A DNA stretch of 64,000 bases from Anaerolineales bacterium (GTDB lineage: Bacteria; Chloroflexota; Anaerolineae; Anaerolineales; Villigracilaceae): NCBI GenBank assembly GCA_016927315.1, contig JAFGMV010000051.1, forward strand, positions 1-64,000, read 5' to 3'. Made by a program: the position numbers and the translations under genes. The notes beneath the pieces were generated by a model, which saw only the letters and a list, made by a program, of their open reading frames with translations, had not been told where the DNA came from and ran no database searches. Below, piece by piece: positions 51,542-60,611 of the stretch. How positions within the stretch are numbered: the stretch's first letter is position 1; the number at the start of each line of letters is the position of its first letter.

Positions 51542-53128
51542 TTAATTTCTAAATGTTACTTTAGAATTTAATTTTTTAAGTATTTGCTGCTTAAGTTCAT
51601 CGAGCAGTTCCCTGGCATCCGTGGGCATAATGGGAAAAAGATCCTGCATTTCTTCAGGATCCTCGTTAAGATCATACAATTCAAACCCGGTGTACTGGGG
51701 ATAATGATAATAGATCAGGTGGTAGTTATATTTTCTCAGGCTTATCGAAAATTGCGATAAATCACCAAAGACAGCGCTCTTTTGGGCATCCATAGTGTAG
51801 ACACTGCTTTCATCTAGATTATCATTCGATCCAATCCCGGGCAAGATCCTGCCTTCCACCCAATCAGGCCTCGAATTCCCCGTCAGGTGAGCCAATGTTG
51901 GTACAAGATCGATGCTGCTGGTTAATGATCTGACATCCCGCCTTTCGGTTTGCCCGGGCATGGATATCAATAATGGAATATGTACTACCGGATCGTATAA
52001 AAGCGGAGTAAAATGACCGACCTCACCCCGTTCAAACATCTCCCCATGATCTGAGGTCACAACGACGATACTGTTCTCGAACAATCCCGCCTCTTTCATA
52101 AAAGTAAAGATTCGCCCTACTTCTGCATCCCAACCAGAAAGTAACTCATCATATTTCTTCCTCTTCTTGAGGAGATCTCGATATGATTCATGACCAACAG
52201 AGAGGGGATGGATCGGTTTTTCGGGCGACTTAAAACCATCATTGAAATTACCCACAAACTCGCCAGGGGGATTGTAGGGACCATGGGGAGGGTACACGTA
52301 GACATACGCCGCAGTAGGAGTCTGAATGGATTTCAGGATATCAATAACCCCATCTGCAACCTGTTCAATTCGATAGTAGCCAAGCATTTCAGCTCTCGGT
52401 AATCCACGGGGATACTCCCGAGAATATTGGATTTGCTCAAGCAGATCTTCCCTCAGGTTCCCCAACCGCACCAGTGGGCCAAAGAATAAAGAACCGTCAT
52501 CGCCAATCCCATCCTGAAATATGTAATCTTCAAAACTTTCAAAGGCAATGTGACTGTCTTTTCTGAAAAATGATTTGTTATAAAGAACACTTCCCTTAAG
52601 ATTGAGACTCTCTGTCGGGATATGCCGGCCAATCGCCTTTTCGGCCTGGAAGATCAATTGATCCGCGTTGATATTCTGGGTATATGCCAGGGTTGAATGA
52701 GTGGACGACAGGGCTGAAAATAAATTATGATCTGAATGTTTTGCTCTCATTATCCCCCCCAATAATAAAGCCCGATGCGTCCAGGGATGTAAACCTGAAA
52801 TTAATGAAGCAGTACCCGGCGTTGTAAAAGGTGCTGATGAATAATGGCGGTGATAAACCGTTGCACGGTCTGCAAATTTCTCCAGATTTGGCATGGTGTC
52901 GCGCTGGTAACCATGCATGCGCAAATGATTCGCTGACCAGGCATCAAAAACCAGGACAATTACATTGGGGGGGGGTAACTGGAAAGGTGTTCCTGTACTG
53001 TTTTGTAAAAATCTACCAATCGCTGCTACAGGAATGACGGAAAAGGTTTTTAGAAAATCCCTGCGAGAAATTTGTTCCCTGGGCTTACCAGTACGTTTAC
53101 TTATAGGGTGAATAAGACCATACCTCAC
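51542..53128 (-). CDS. Sulfatase/LtaS-like alkaline-phosphatase-superfamily hydrolase
   Basis: A 528-residue protein with a twin-arginine signal (SRRDFLKTF). Metal ligands are seen in LVFDAWS (D62) and TSDHGEMFERGEVGH. The site where sulfatases carry C/S-x-P-S-R reads T102-T-P-G-T, so the formylglycine precursor is missing. A threonine nucleophile, as in LtaS-type phosphoglycerol transferases, is possible. It probably acts outside the membrane on a sulfate- or phosphate-ester of the envelope. The GTG start overlaps the AlaX stop by four bases. Confidence 0.85.
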   Translation of the reverse strand: MRYGLIHPISKRTGKPREQISRRDFLKTFSVIPVAAIGRFLQNSTGTPFQLPPPNVIVLVFDAWSANHLRMHGYQRDTMPNLEKFADRATVYHRHYSSAPFTTPGTASLISGLHPWTHRALLLGGIMRAKHSDHNLFSALSSTHSTLAYTQNINADQLIFQAEKAIGRHIPTESLNLKGSVLYNKSFFRKDSHIAFESFEDYIFQDGIGDDGSLFFGPLVRLGNLREDLLEQIQYSREYPRGLPRAEMLGYYRIEQVADGVIDILKSIQTPTAAYVYVYPPHGPYNPPGEFVGNFNDGFKSPEKPIHPLSVGHESYRDLLKKRKKYDELLSGWDAEVGRIFTFMKEAGLFENSIVVVTSDHGEMFERGEVGHFTPLLYDPVVHIPLLISMPGQTERRDVRSLTSSIDLVPTLAHLTGNSRPDWVEGRILPGIGSNDNLDESSVYTMDAQKSAVFGDLSQFSISLRKYNYHLIYYHYPQYTGFELYDLNEDPEEMQDLFPIMPTDARELLDELKQQILKKLNSKVTFRN

Positions 53129-54348
53129 TTAGTAGAATAATCTTTTTGGATCTTCTTTAAAAATAATACCATACTTCGAAATAGCTTCTCAAAATCCGGT
53201 CTCGAGACGAGCCCTCCTCCCTGTGCAAGACCGGTATCCCCCCCACCTCGGCAGCCTAATGGTTCCAGGTGATATGCGAGCAGTTCCCTGGCACTTACCC
53301 TGGTATCCTCCGCACAGGCAGCTACCATAGAGAGTTTCCCCTCTTCATAAGCAGCTAACAGCGAGATGTGCCCGGGTTGGCTGCGCAGGGTCATAGCGAC
53401 CGTGCGCAGGTCTGCAGCAGGAATACTTTTCACAAGAGCGGTCACCAGGCGAAATTGCCCAACAACCACAGCGCCTTCCAACAGCCTGAAAGCTTCATTT
53501 TCGATGGCTGCCGACCGCAGTTCCTTTAACTCATGAGCAGAAGCTTCCATCTTATTCAGCAGGCGCCCCACTTCTTCAGGTACTTGGTCAAGATTAATTC
53601 CCAGCAACCCGGCGGCAGATTGATTACTCTCCTGAAGGCTCTGAAAGTACTCCAACGCCTGGATACCGGCCACAAAATGAACCCTCAGTTTCTGGTTGAT
53701 CCGTTCTGTGCGGACGATCTTGAGCATTCCGACCATGCCGGTCTGCGGGCAGTGGGTACCGCCACAAGCCGAATAGTCAAACCCGTCAACTTCGATCACT
53801 CGTATCTTCCCCTGAACAACCGGTGCTTTTCGAAAAGGAATCTGTTCTACCTGTGCTTCGGTTACAAAATAACTTTTGACCTCCCGGTTTTCGAAAAGGA
53901 TCATATTAGCAGCTTTTTCTACCTGCTTTAATTCATCAGAACTGACCACATCCGCATCAAGATCTATGGTCGAGGGAGTCTCACCGCTGATGTGAGCTGA
54001 AACGGTTTCAAGCCCAAGCTGGCTGACAAATGCCCCGGTCAGGGCATGCTGGGCAGTATGATGCTGCATATTTCGCCAACGTCGCTGGCGTTCGATGGCT
54101 GCCGGATATACGCCAGGTTTCAACTGCCGGTCAAGAATATGCACAATTCGACTGCCCTCTTTATACACATCCAGTACCTGTGCCTCACCGATTACACCCC
54201 TGTCATGATCCTGCCCACCACCGGTCGGATAAAAATAGGTTTCCGGCATGACAATAGCAAAGCGTCCGTCGGGTAATTGAACACTCTCTGAAATTTCTGC
54301 ATCGAATTCCAATTTCAGGGGATCAGTAAAGTAGCGTTGTTCGGTCAT
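53125..54348 (-). CDS. Alanyl-tRNA editing protein, AlaX type with DHHA1 domain
   Basis: A 407-residue protein that should hydrolyse mischarged Ser- or Gly-tRNA(Ala). The zinc-binding motifs are HHTAQH (about 96-101) and CGGTHC (about 194-199). The C-terminal about 140 residues contain a DHHA1-like domain (GCRGGGDTGLAQGGG), as in long AlaX forms. There is no synthetase catalytic core. Gene order AlaX, sulfatase-like, membrane protein with close spacing suggests an operon, though the functions seem unrelated. Confidence 0.92.
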   Translation of the reverse strand: MTEQRYFTDPLKLEFDAEISESVQLPDGRFAIVMPETYFYPTGGGQDHDRGVIGEAQVLDVYKEGSRIVHILDRQLKPGVYPAAIERQRRWRNMQHHTAQHALTGAFVSQLGLETVSAHISGETPSTIDLDADVVSSDELKQVEKAANMILFENREVKSYFVTEAQVEQIPFRKAPVVQGKIRVIEVDGFDYSACGGTHCPQTGMVGMLKIVRTERINQKLRVHFVAGIQALEYFQSLQESNQSAAGLLGINLDQVPEEVGRLLNKMEASAHELKELRSAAIENEAFRLLEGAVVVGQFRLVTALVKSIPAADLRTVAMTLRSQPGHISLLAAYEEGKLSMVAACAEDTRVSARELLAYHLEPLGCRGGGDTGLAQGGGLVSRPDFEKLFRSMVLFLKKIQKDYSTK

Positions 54349-54401
54349 AGGACTGATTCTACCAGTAGTTCGCAGCGGATGAAATATCCCTGCAATTCTA
54401 A

Positions 54402-55412
54402 TTATTCGATCAGCATTGCATCCCCAAAGGAATAAAAACGATACCCAGACTTGATAGCAGTCTGATAAGCTTTCAATACCTGCTCACGACCGGCAAAGGC
54501 ACTGACCATCATGATCAGGGTAGACCGCGGCAGATGAAAATTGGTAATGATTGCATCGACAATACGAAAGTTAAACCCGGGCAGGATATAGATCGAGGTA
54601 GGTCCATTGAAGGGAGCGATCTCACCCTTCCCGAGGGCTGCCGATTCAAGGGCCCGCACAGAAGTTGTACCAACCGCGATCACACGCCCCCCTTTCTGTT
54701 TAACAGCGTTGATCTGCGCGGCGACCCCAGGGGTTACCTGGCGCCACTCGGTGTGTATCTTATGATCTACGGGATCTTCTTCGGTAACGGGTGCGAAGGT
54801 ATCCAGGCCGACGTGCAGGGTCACCCGGGCAAAGCCGACGCCTTGCCTTTCCAGGCGTTCGATCAGCTGCGGCGTGAAATGCAGGCCGGCTGTTGGGGCA
54901 GCCGCCGATCCCGGTTCCTGGGCATAAACCGTCTGGTAGCGCTCAGGGTCGGCGAGCTGCTGGTGGATATACGGCGGCAGAGGGACATTGCCTGCCTGCG
55001 GGAAATGGGGTTCGATCGGTTCTGCGAAGCGGACCAACCGTTCGGCGCCATCCAGCTGGCCAACGATCTCGCCGGCGGGACCGTTCTCCACGCGGATCTG
55101 CTTACCGGGTGACAGGCCTTTCCCGCCCACAAGACACTCCCAGGTGTCGTCCGCCCTGCGCCGCAGGAGCAGCAGTTCGACTTTACCGCCGGTTGGCTTA
55201 CGTGCATAAATGCGAGCCGGGATAACCCGGGTCTGGTTAACGACCAGGAGGTCGCCCGGGTTCAAAAAATCACCGAGCTCGTGAAAAATGCGATGTTCAA
55301 CCTGACCGGTACTTCTCTCCAGCACCAATAACCGGGAAGCATCCCTGGGTTCAGCCGGGGTCTGGGCTATGGCTTCCGGAGGCAGGGTGTAATCAAAATC
55401 AGAGGTTTTCAT
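54402..55412 (-). CDS. queA: S-adenosylmethionine:tRNA ribosyltransferase-isomerase
   Basis: A 336-residue enzyme that builds epoxyqueuosine at the wobble base of tRNA from preQ1 and AdoMet. Conserved segments: LPPEAIAQTPAEPRDASRLL, GDLLVVNQTRVIPARI, PTAGLHFT, TLHVGLDTFAPV, GTTSVRALES and TNFHLPRSTL. The start is uncertain between tandem ATGs (55415, 55412); a TTG-led frame reaches 55457. The upstream GH5-like gene ends 45 bases before. Confidence 0.95.
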   Translation of the reverse strand: MKTSDFDYTLPPEAIAQTPAEPRDASRLLVLERSTGQVEHRIFHELGDFLNPGDLLVVNQTRVIPARIYARKPTGGKVELLLLRRRADDTWECLVGGKGLSPGKQIRVENGPAGEIVGQLDGAERLVRFAEPIEPHFPQAGNVPLPPYIHQQLADPERYQTVYAQEPGSAAAPTAGLHFTPQLIERLERQGVGFARVTLHVGLDTFAPVTEEDPVDHKIHTEWRQVTPGVAAQINAVKQKGGRVIAVGTTSVRALESAALGKGEIAPFNGPTSIYILPGFNFRIVDAIITNFHLPRSTLIMMVSAFAGREQVLKAYQTAIKSGYRFYSFGDAMLIE

Positions 55413-55457
55413 CATGGTGCAGCAAAGGGAGTCCGAGGTCATATTTTCAAAATTCAA

Positions 55458-57173
55458 TTAATTCCCAAATACCTGGATTTCCTTCCAGGATACCCAGGAG
55501 GGGCTGCTGATGGTTTGGATACGAATGGCAGTAACGCCTTCCAAAGGGACTATTGGCTCGAATTCCAGCCAGTCAGAATCGCGTGTATTTCCCTGGAATT
55601 CGAATACAGTTTCAAATGTATCTGAAGCAGTTGTTTTTATCTGAACCCGGTGTACGGTGCTGCCCGCCGGATATTGTGCGACTAACAAACGCAGCGATGA
55701 CACCCGGTAGCTACCCTGCAAATCGATTTCAATCCACTGCACCGCATCGCCGCCGCTTCCCCACTGGGTTCCTGCATTATCGTCCACGGCAAAGGAAGCC
55801 GGTTCATCGGCCAGGCTGTTTGAGGCGGTCACTGGTTTGTCATATGCCAGATTCCCATTCGAGAGCTTCAATGGCATACAGGCATCCACTTGATTGATTG
55901 GTGCAAACAGGTCCAGCAGGTAATCACCTTCCTCCACCAGGCCCCAGGTCCGGTCACCAGCCTGGCTATTGGCAGGATAATAAGACCAGTACAACCAGCC
56001 GTCGAACCCGTACTGGCAAGATTCCGCCGCCCAGGTATTCAACACACGCGCGGCCGATTCGAGATCTGGATAAATATGACGAAAGGCGCCATACTCACCA
56101 AGAATGATTGGTTTCTCGTCATAGCCCGGCATACCGAATTGGGCGGCCTGCTCTTCGAGGCTGGGGCCTCCCGGGTACGCATGAAAATCGAAGAAGTCCA
56201 GATCAGATCTCTCTAACAGGGAGGCTGTTTCAACATACCACCCGGGGGCAACAATTTCAGGGGCAAAGAAGCCCATTGTAACCAGTGCAGTCGGATCGTG
56301 AAGTAGGATCTCTTCTTTCATCTGGGCAATATAATAAACCAGACCGTCGCTGACCATTTTCCCTTTCTGTTCCGCATCTCCCATATCGTAGGCGCCGGTC
56401 GTCGTTTCGACAGTCCCGGAGGTTAATGAAAGCGGCGGCTGGTCAATAAACATCCACTGTTCATTCAAAAGCTGCCAGCCCAAGACTGCCTCGAATGCGG
56501 CATTCCGATCTACAAGCCCGGTCAGGAGATCTCCCCAGTAACGCCGGGTAGCAGTGACGGCATGAGGGCGCAGATAATATGAATTACGGTATCCAGCAAA
56601 CCCTGCACCAGAGCCGGTATTGGCTTCTTCTGAATAACCTCCCTGATCAGGCAGGTCGTTGGAGGTAAACAGGATGTAGATCCCGGTCTCTTTCCCGGCG
56701 GCCAGCATGTCTGCAATATTATCCAGGTATTCAGGGTTTAACCCCTGGTTATCCTGATCGCCAATACAATTTGGGCCTTGAGCACAGTGATCCAGGAATA
56801 CCCGCACGGTGTTATACCCCAGATCGGAAATTTTCCGGAAATCATCTCTGGTACGCACCGGATCATACAGGCCCACTTTCAACAACAGGTTTGTGTATCC
56901 ACTCCCCAGGGGGACAAAAGCATAATTTGCCCCCCGGACGACGAAGCGGTCATTTGTTTCCTTGTCATAAAATTCCCCCTGCCCATTGACATTTCGCACG
57001 CCAATCCTGTGTTGGGCCGGTCCAACAGGTGGACTTTCTGTTTGGGCGGATTGAAATCCAGCTGCTTCAACCGGCGCCGGGACTGGCGCCTTGTCAACCG
57101 GTCGTTGATCACAAGCAGAGAAAGCCAGGACAAAGACCAGGCTGGAAACCAGAAGTGGAGAAGTTGTTTTCAT
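55458..57173 (-). CDS. Secreted GH5-like glycoside hydrolase lipoprotein with F5/8 type C domain
   Basis: A 571-residue lipoprotein (lipobox LAFSAC). The catalytic TIM-barrel domain is about 60-430: the acid/base Glu is in GWQLLNEQW and the nucleophile Glu in IILGEYGAF, the GH5/GH-A arrangement. The C-terminal about 130 residues (from NLAYDKPVTASNS) form a discoidin-like F5/8C carbohydrate-binding domain. It probably degrades beta-mannan or beta-glucan on the cell surface. ATG 57173 was preferred for the signal peptide; an ATG at 57185 is also possible. Confidence 0.85.
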   Translation of the reverse strand: MKTTSPLLVSSLVFVLAFSACDQRPVDKAPVPAPVEAAGFQSAQTESPPVGPAQHRIGVRNVNGQGEFYDKETNDRFVVRGANYAFVPLGSGYTNLLLKVGLYDPVRTRDDFRKISDLGYNTVRVFLDHCAQGPNCIGDQDNQGLNPEYLDNIADMLAAGKETGIYILFTSNDLPDQGGYSEEANTGSGAGFAGYRNSYYLRPHAVTATRRYWGDLLTGLVDRNAAFEAVLGWQLLNEQWMFIDQPPLSLTSGTVETTTGAYDMGDAEQKGKMVSDGLVYYIAQMKEEILLHDPTALVTMGFFAPEIVAPGWYVETASLLERSDLDFFDFHAYPGGPSLEEQAAQFGMPGYDEKPIILGEYGAFRHIYPDLESAARVLNTWAAESCQYGFDGWLYWSYYPANSQAGDRTWGLVEEGDYLLDLFAPINQVDACMPLKLSNGNLAYDKPVTASNSLADEPASFAVDDNAGTQWGSGGDAVQWIEIDLQGSYRVSSLRLLVAQYPAGSTVHRVQIKTTASDTFETVFEFQGNTRDSDWLEFEPIVPLEGVTAIRIQTISSPSWVSWKEIQVFGN

Positions 57174-57201
57174 ATGGATTACCATTAAATGAGCGAAATG
57201 A

Positions 57202-57426
57202 TTATTTTAACAGCCGGCCGATCACATTCAACAAAATTGTCAGCAAGATAGAAATCAGAATTGAAGTCGCCAGCGGAAAGTAAAAACTTCCGTGTTCGCC
57301 TTCAATACGGATATCCCCGGGGAGTCGTCCCAGTGGCAGGCCAAATTTACCGGCCAGGAAAATCCCTCCTCCGACCAGGAAAAGAATGGCGCCGCCCAGC
57401 ATTAAAAGACGACCACTGTTTTCCAT
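57202..57426 (-). CDS. DUF2905 membrane protein
   Basis: A 74-residue protein with two TM helices and the central LGRLPGDIRIEGEHGSFYFPLATSI that defines DUF2905. Function is unknown; it is often found next to ruvB or queA, as here. Its ATG shares one base with the ruvB stop codon (TAATG). Confidence 0.92.
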   Translation of the reverse strand: MENSGRLLMLGGAILFLVGGGIFLAGKFGLPLGRLPGDIRIEGEHGSFYFPLATSILISILLTILLNVIGRLLK

Positions 57427-58451
57427 TACAACAACTTCGGCTGATTCCCGGCTTTAAACGGCAGGGCCAGATGCTCATAAGCAGACCGGGTGGCCACCCG
57501 GCCCTGGGGCGTCCGGTCCAGGAACCCAAGCTGGAGCAGATACGGTTCAACGACATCCATAATCGTGTCCGCTTCCTCGCTGATGGTGGCTGCAATCGTA
57601 TTCAACCCGACTGGACCACCGCCGTACTTTTCAATGATGGCCTTCAACACCCGGCGGTCCACATCGTCCAACCCCAGGGGATCGACAGCCAGCAGATCAA
57701 GCGCTTCCCTGGAGACACCGGCATTGATGATCCCATTACCGCGCACCTGGGCAAAATCCCGAACGCGCCGCAGCAGGCGCAATGCCACACGCGGCGTCCC
57801 GCGCGCCCGGCGGGCAATCTCAACCACCCCTTTCGCCTCGACGGAGACTCGCAGCATCCCGGCCGCCCGGTAGAGAATGGTTTCGATCGCCGTATGGTCG
57901 TAATAATCCAACCGATACACCGCGCCAAAACGGGCCCGCAGCGGGGCCGTCACCAGCGCAAGCCGGGTTGTGGCGCCGACCACAGTGAAACGCGGCAGTT
58001 TGAGTCGAATCGAACGGGCCGACGGACCTTTCCCGATCACAATATCCAGCGAGAAATCTTCCATCGCCGGATAAAGGACTTCCTCGACCGCCCGGCCCAA
58101 CCGGTGGATCTCATCGATAAAGAGGATATCCCCCGCCCGCAGGTTGGTCAGGATGGCAGCCAGGTCTCCGGAGCGCTCAATCGCCGGACCGGAGGTGACT
58201 TTAATATTCACTTCCATTTCATTTGCCAGGATATGCGCCAGGGTGGTCTTCCCCAAACCCGGCGGGCCATAAAACAATACATGATCGAGGGCCTCTTCCC
58301 GCTGGCGGGCGGCCTGGATCAGGATATCCAGGTTCTCTTTGACCTGGTCCTGACCAATCAGATCTCTCAGCTTTTCCGGCCGCAGGGCATTGTCCACGCG
58401 ATCATCCGGTTTGCTCTTGGGGTCAACAGCGCGATCGGGTTTATCGGTCAT
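57426..58451 (-). CDS. ruvB: Holliday junction branch migration helicase RuvB
   Basis: A 341-residue AAA+ ATPase that drives branch migration with RuvA. Walker A is GPPGLGKTT, Walker B is [10 protein letters not shown], sensor 1 is VVGATTR and the arginine finger region APLRARFG. The winged-helix domain is C-terminal. No ribosome-binding site precedes the ATG, and a TATAAT lies 7 bases upstream, so the message is probably leaderless. ruvA and ruvC are not in this window. Confidence 0.97.
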   Translation of the reverse strand: MTDKPDRAVDPKSKPDDRVDNALRPEKLRDLIGQDQVKENLDILIQAARQREEALDHVLFYGPPGLGKTTLAHILANEMEVNIKVTSGPAIERSGDLAAILTNLRAGDILFIDEIHRLGRAVEEVLYPAMEDFSLDIVIGKGPSARSIRLKLPRFTVVGATTRLALVTAPLRARFGAVYRLDYYDHTAIETILYRAAGMLRVSVEAKGVVEIARRARGTPRVALRLLRRVRDFAQVRGNGIINAGVSREALDLLAVDPLGLDDVDRRVLKAIIEKYGGGPVGLNTIAATISEEADTIMDVVEPYLLQLGFLDRTPQGRVATRSAYEHLALPFKAGNQPKLL

Positions 58452-58458
58452 ATGTTCG

Positions 58459-58464
58459 ATTATA
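58459..58464 (-). promoter_or_regulatory. -10 box of ruvB (leaderless)
   Basis: On the minus strand, TATAAT ends 7 bases before the ruvB ATG, the same distance as at the ECF sigma gene. No clear -35 was found. Confidence 0.45.
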
Positions 58465-58511
58465 CCGTACCTACAGAATTACAGTTCGGGATAGGATCCG
58501 GCGGCTCACTA

Positions 58512-58543
58512 TTTTGACAATGTCACATTATCGAACTACTCAG
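58512..58543. repeat. Dispersed repeat family A, shortened copy 3
   Basis: The left end ('ttttgacaatgtcacatta') is joined directly to the right end ('attatcgaactactcag') of the longer copies, as expected if the middle was lost by recombination between the ends. It overlaps the stop codon of the GT-C gene. Confidence 0.6.
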
Positions 58544-60020
58544 ACCGGGTAAAGACCACTGCAATCTCATCAGAATATACTTCCTGCCAGGCCTGCAAGT
58601 CCTGCGCCGCGGCGATGATATTCCCCTGGTTTTCATGCGACAAGATAAGCGTATCAATGTCGTAGGCAGAAAGAATATCATTCCAATTGACTGCGGCCTG
58701 CTGAATGCTTAAATAGTCATCCCAAACCTGAACCGGGTAAAAATTGATCCGGGTATCCGTAAAAACCTTGTACTGCGTGTTTCCGATCCAATCAATATAA
58801 CTGCTGAAACCAATCTCCGCATAGATGCGCCTGGGCTGTTCATTTTCCAGAAGGTATTCAACGGCGGCTTCTGGAGTGTTTACAAAATATCCCAGCTTAT
58901 TGACAGAAGTCGGCAGATATCGATCAAACCAGGGCAATGATATCAAACCAAATATCAAAAACAAGCAGAATAACGTGATATTCAGCCTGTAATATTCACT
59001 TCCCAGAGCCAGAATCTTCACCTTGTAACGACGATACACGGCCTGCAGCAAGGATAACAACAAGGGCGCCTGGGTAAAACCAAACCATAGGATTGCGCGC
59101 TTATATCTGATTGCCAAAACGGCAAAGAACAAAAAGGTAAGAACCTGTGACAAACTTGCCTTTCTGCGGGAAACCACCCAGAGAATAATCATTGCGGTTA
59201 GCAGGCCATAAAAAACCATCCCTTCAAATTCGGATATTAATGGAGGCTGCCACTCCGTCACATAGTTAATGGCGGCATCTGAAGAAAGCGTGAATATATA
59301 GAAGAATATTTTATACCCGCGCGGATTCAACAGAACCGCCACGATTAACATACCGAGAACTTTCAAGGGCGGCATCAAAGTTTTATACTGCCTGTTTTTG
59401 AGTACGGCCAGGAATACTTCACCAAACCAAAAGCCCGAAATCAAGAAAGGAATAAAGAAAGTACCATGGCAGTTGGTCCAGATGGTCATCATCGACATCA
59501 TTACAACTCCCCATCTCCAGGAGCCGTAACCGGCGCGATAGAATTCAATTCCTGCCAATGTCAGGGCAGCCGGCAGCAAGATCAGCGATTGGGGACGAAT
59601 ACTCCAATTTGTCACCCCCAACAAAGCAGCAAATAGAACAACAAAGGCAGCCTGCCGCCAATTTTGTGCCGTACGGATACCATAAAAGTAAAGGACGCTA
59701 TATCCCGCGGTGATGCTCAGACTAAAAATAAATATTGTCCATTCAGGGCCGCCGACGGCAAATAACCAATACATGAAAATCTGACCCAACCAATAGTTAT
59801 AGGCGCCGTAAAATGGCTGGCCAGCCATTGTAAATGAAAATGTATCGATGATCGGTACACGACCGGATTGAACGATTAACCGCCCGTATGCAAGGTGAAA
59901 CCAGAAATCGTTCGAACGGATCGGACTGATATTCACGATGACAAAAATACCCATCAAAACAATGAACCCCCATATAAAGTCGATTTTGGGGCGCCATTTC
60001 AAGACCGCTTGTTTCTCCAC
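58536..60020 (-). CDS. GT-C-fold membrane protein, possible polyprenyl-dependent glycosyltransferase
   Basis: A 494-residue protein with about 10-11 TM helices and a C-terminal soluble domain (about 390-494). The first outer loop has NDFWFHLAYGRLIVQSGRVP, with the acidic residue expected for a GT-C enzyme, though the usual D-x-D or E-x-D is not clear. Proteins with this layout transfer sugars from lipid carriers to envelope polymers or proteins. GTG start with AGAGG 8 bases upstream. It is a single gene. Confidence 0.7.
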   Translation of the reverse strand: MEKQAVLKWRPKIDFIWGFIVLMGIFVIVNISPIRSNDFWFHLAYGRLIVQSGRVPIIDTFSFTMAGQPFYGAYNYWLGQIFMYWLFAVGGPEWTIFIFSLSITAGYSVLYFYGIRTAQNWRQAAFVVLFAALLGVTNWSIRPQSLILLPAALTLAGIEFYRAGYGSWRWGVVMMSMMTIWTNCHGTFFIPFLISGFWFGEVFLAVLKNRQYKTLMPPLKVLGMLIVAVLLNPRGYKIFFYIFTLSSDAAINYVTEWQPPLISEFEGMVFYGLLTAMIILWVVSRRKASLSQVLTFLFFAVLAIRYKRAILWFGFTQAPLLLSLLQAVYRRYKVKILALGSEYYRLNITLFCLFLIFGLISLPWFDRYLPTSVNKLGYFVNTPEAAVEYLLENEQPRRIYAEIGFSSYIDWIGNTQYKVFTDTRINFYPVQVWDDYLSIQQAAVNWNDILSAYDIDTLILSHENQGNIIAAAQDLQAWQEVYSDEIAVVFTRSE

Positions 60021-60199
60021 GGATCAGCCTCTATTCATCACTTGCTTTTTCTGAATGTATATGATTTTATTATAACCAACGACGTGCAAGGTATTATTAT
60101 TACTGTATGTTAAACCGGCAACCGGACAATTTCCTCAATTGATAAATTAAAATCTCCGGGTGCCAGTCTGATAACGACAGTTCCATTCAGGATAAAATC

Positions 60200-60562
60200 A
60201 TGCCCGCCAAAACCTTCCCCTGCACCTCCTGCGGAGCACCGGTAAAACCTTACCCCGGCGCAATCCGAACCGTTTGTGCGTACTGCGGCAGTACGGCCAC
60301 CATTCCAAAAGACATGCGTCAAACGGCAGAACCCGGGCATGGAAAAGAAAGCCAGGCCCGGGCTCCAGCCGAAAACAAACTCGACATAAAGTTGACTGAA
60401 ATCACCGAAAAAGTACAACCGGTAGCAATAAAAGCTTATAACGCCTTCTGGCTGTGGACAATCATCCGGCGCTTCCTGCCTGGCTGTCTGATCGCCCTGG
60501 CAATCCTGTGCGCCCTCGTCTGTATGCTCACCCTGGGAGGGCTGTTCCTGATCCGGCAATAA
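60200..60562 (+). CDS. Zinc-ribbon membrane protein, 120 aa
   Basis: The N-terminus is a zinc ribbon (FPCTSCGAPVKPYPGAIRTVCAYCGS) with two C-x2-C pairs; the middle is charged and the C-terminal about 35 residues form one or two TM helices. Such proteins are predicted tail-anchored zinc-ribbon proteins without known function. AGGATAAAATC precedes the ATG. It is divergent from the GT-C gene and convergent with the efflux-adaptor gene. Confidence 0.75.
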   Translation: MPAKTFPCTSCGAPVKPYPGAIRTVCAYCGSTATIPKDMRQTAEPGHGKESQARAPAENKLDIKLTEITEKVQPVAIKAYNAFWLWTIIRRFLPGCLIALAILCALVCMLTLGGLFLIRQ

Positions 60563-60568
60563 GCGTTT

Positions 60569-60596
60569 GCAGCGCCGCCCTGATGGGCGGCGCTGC
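60569..60596. terminator. Strong bidirectional terminator
   Basis: GCAGCGCCGCCC (60569-60580) pairs perfectly with GGGCGGCGCTGC (60585-60596) around TGAT. It lies between convergent genes. T runs are short, but the 12-bp GC stem should stop or protect transcripts from both sides. Confidence 0.75.
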
Positions 60597-60611
60597 ATGT
60601 ATTCTGTAAAC

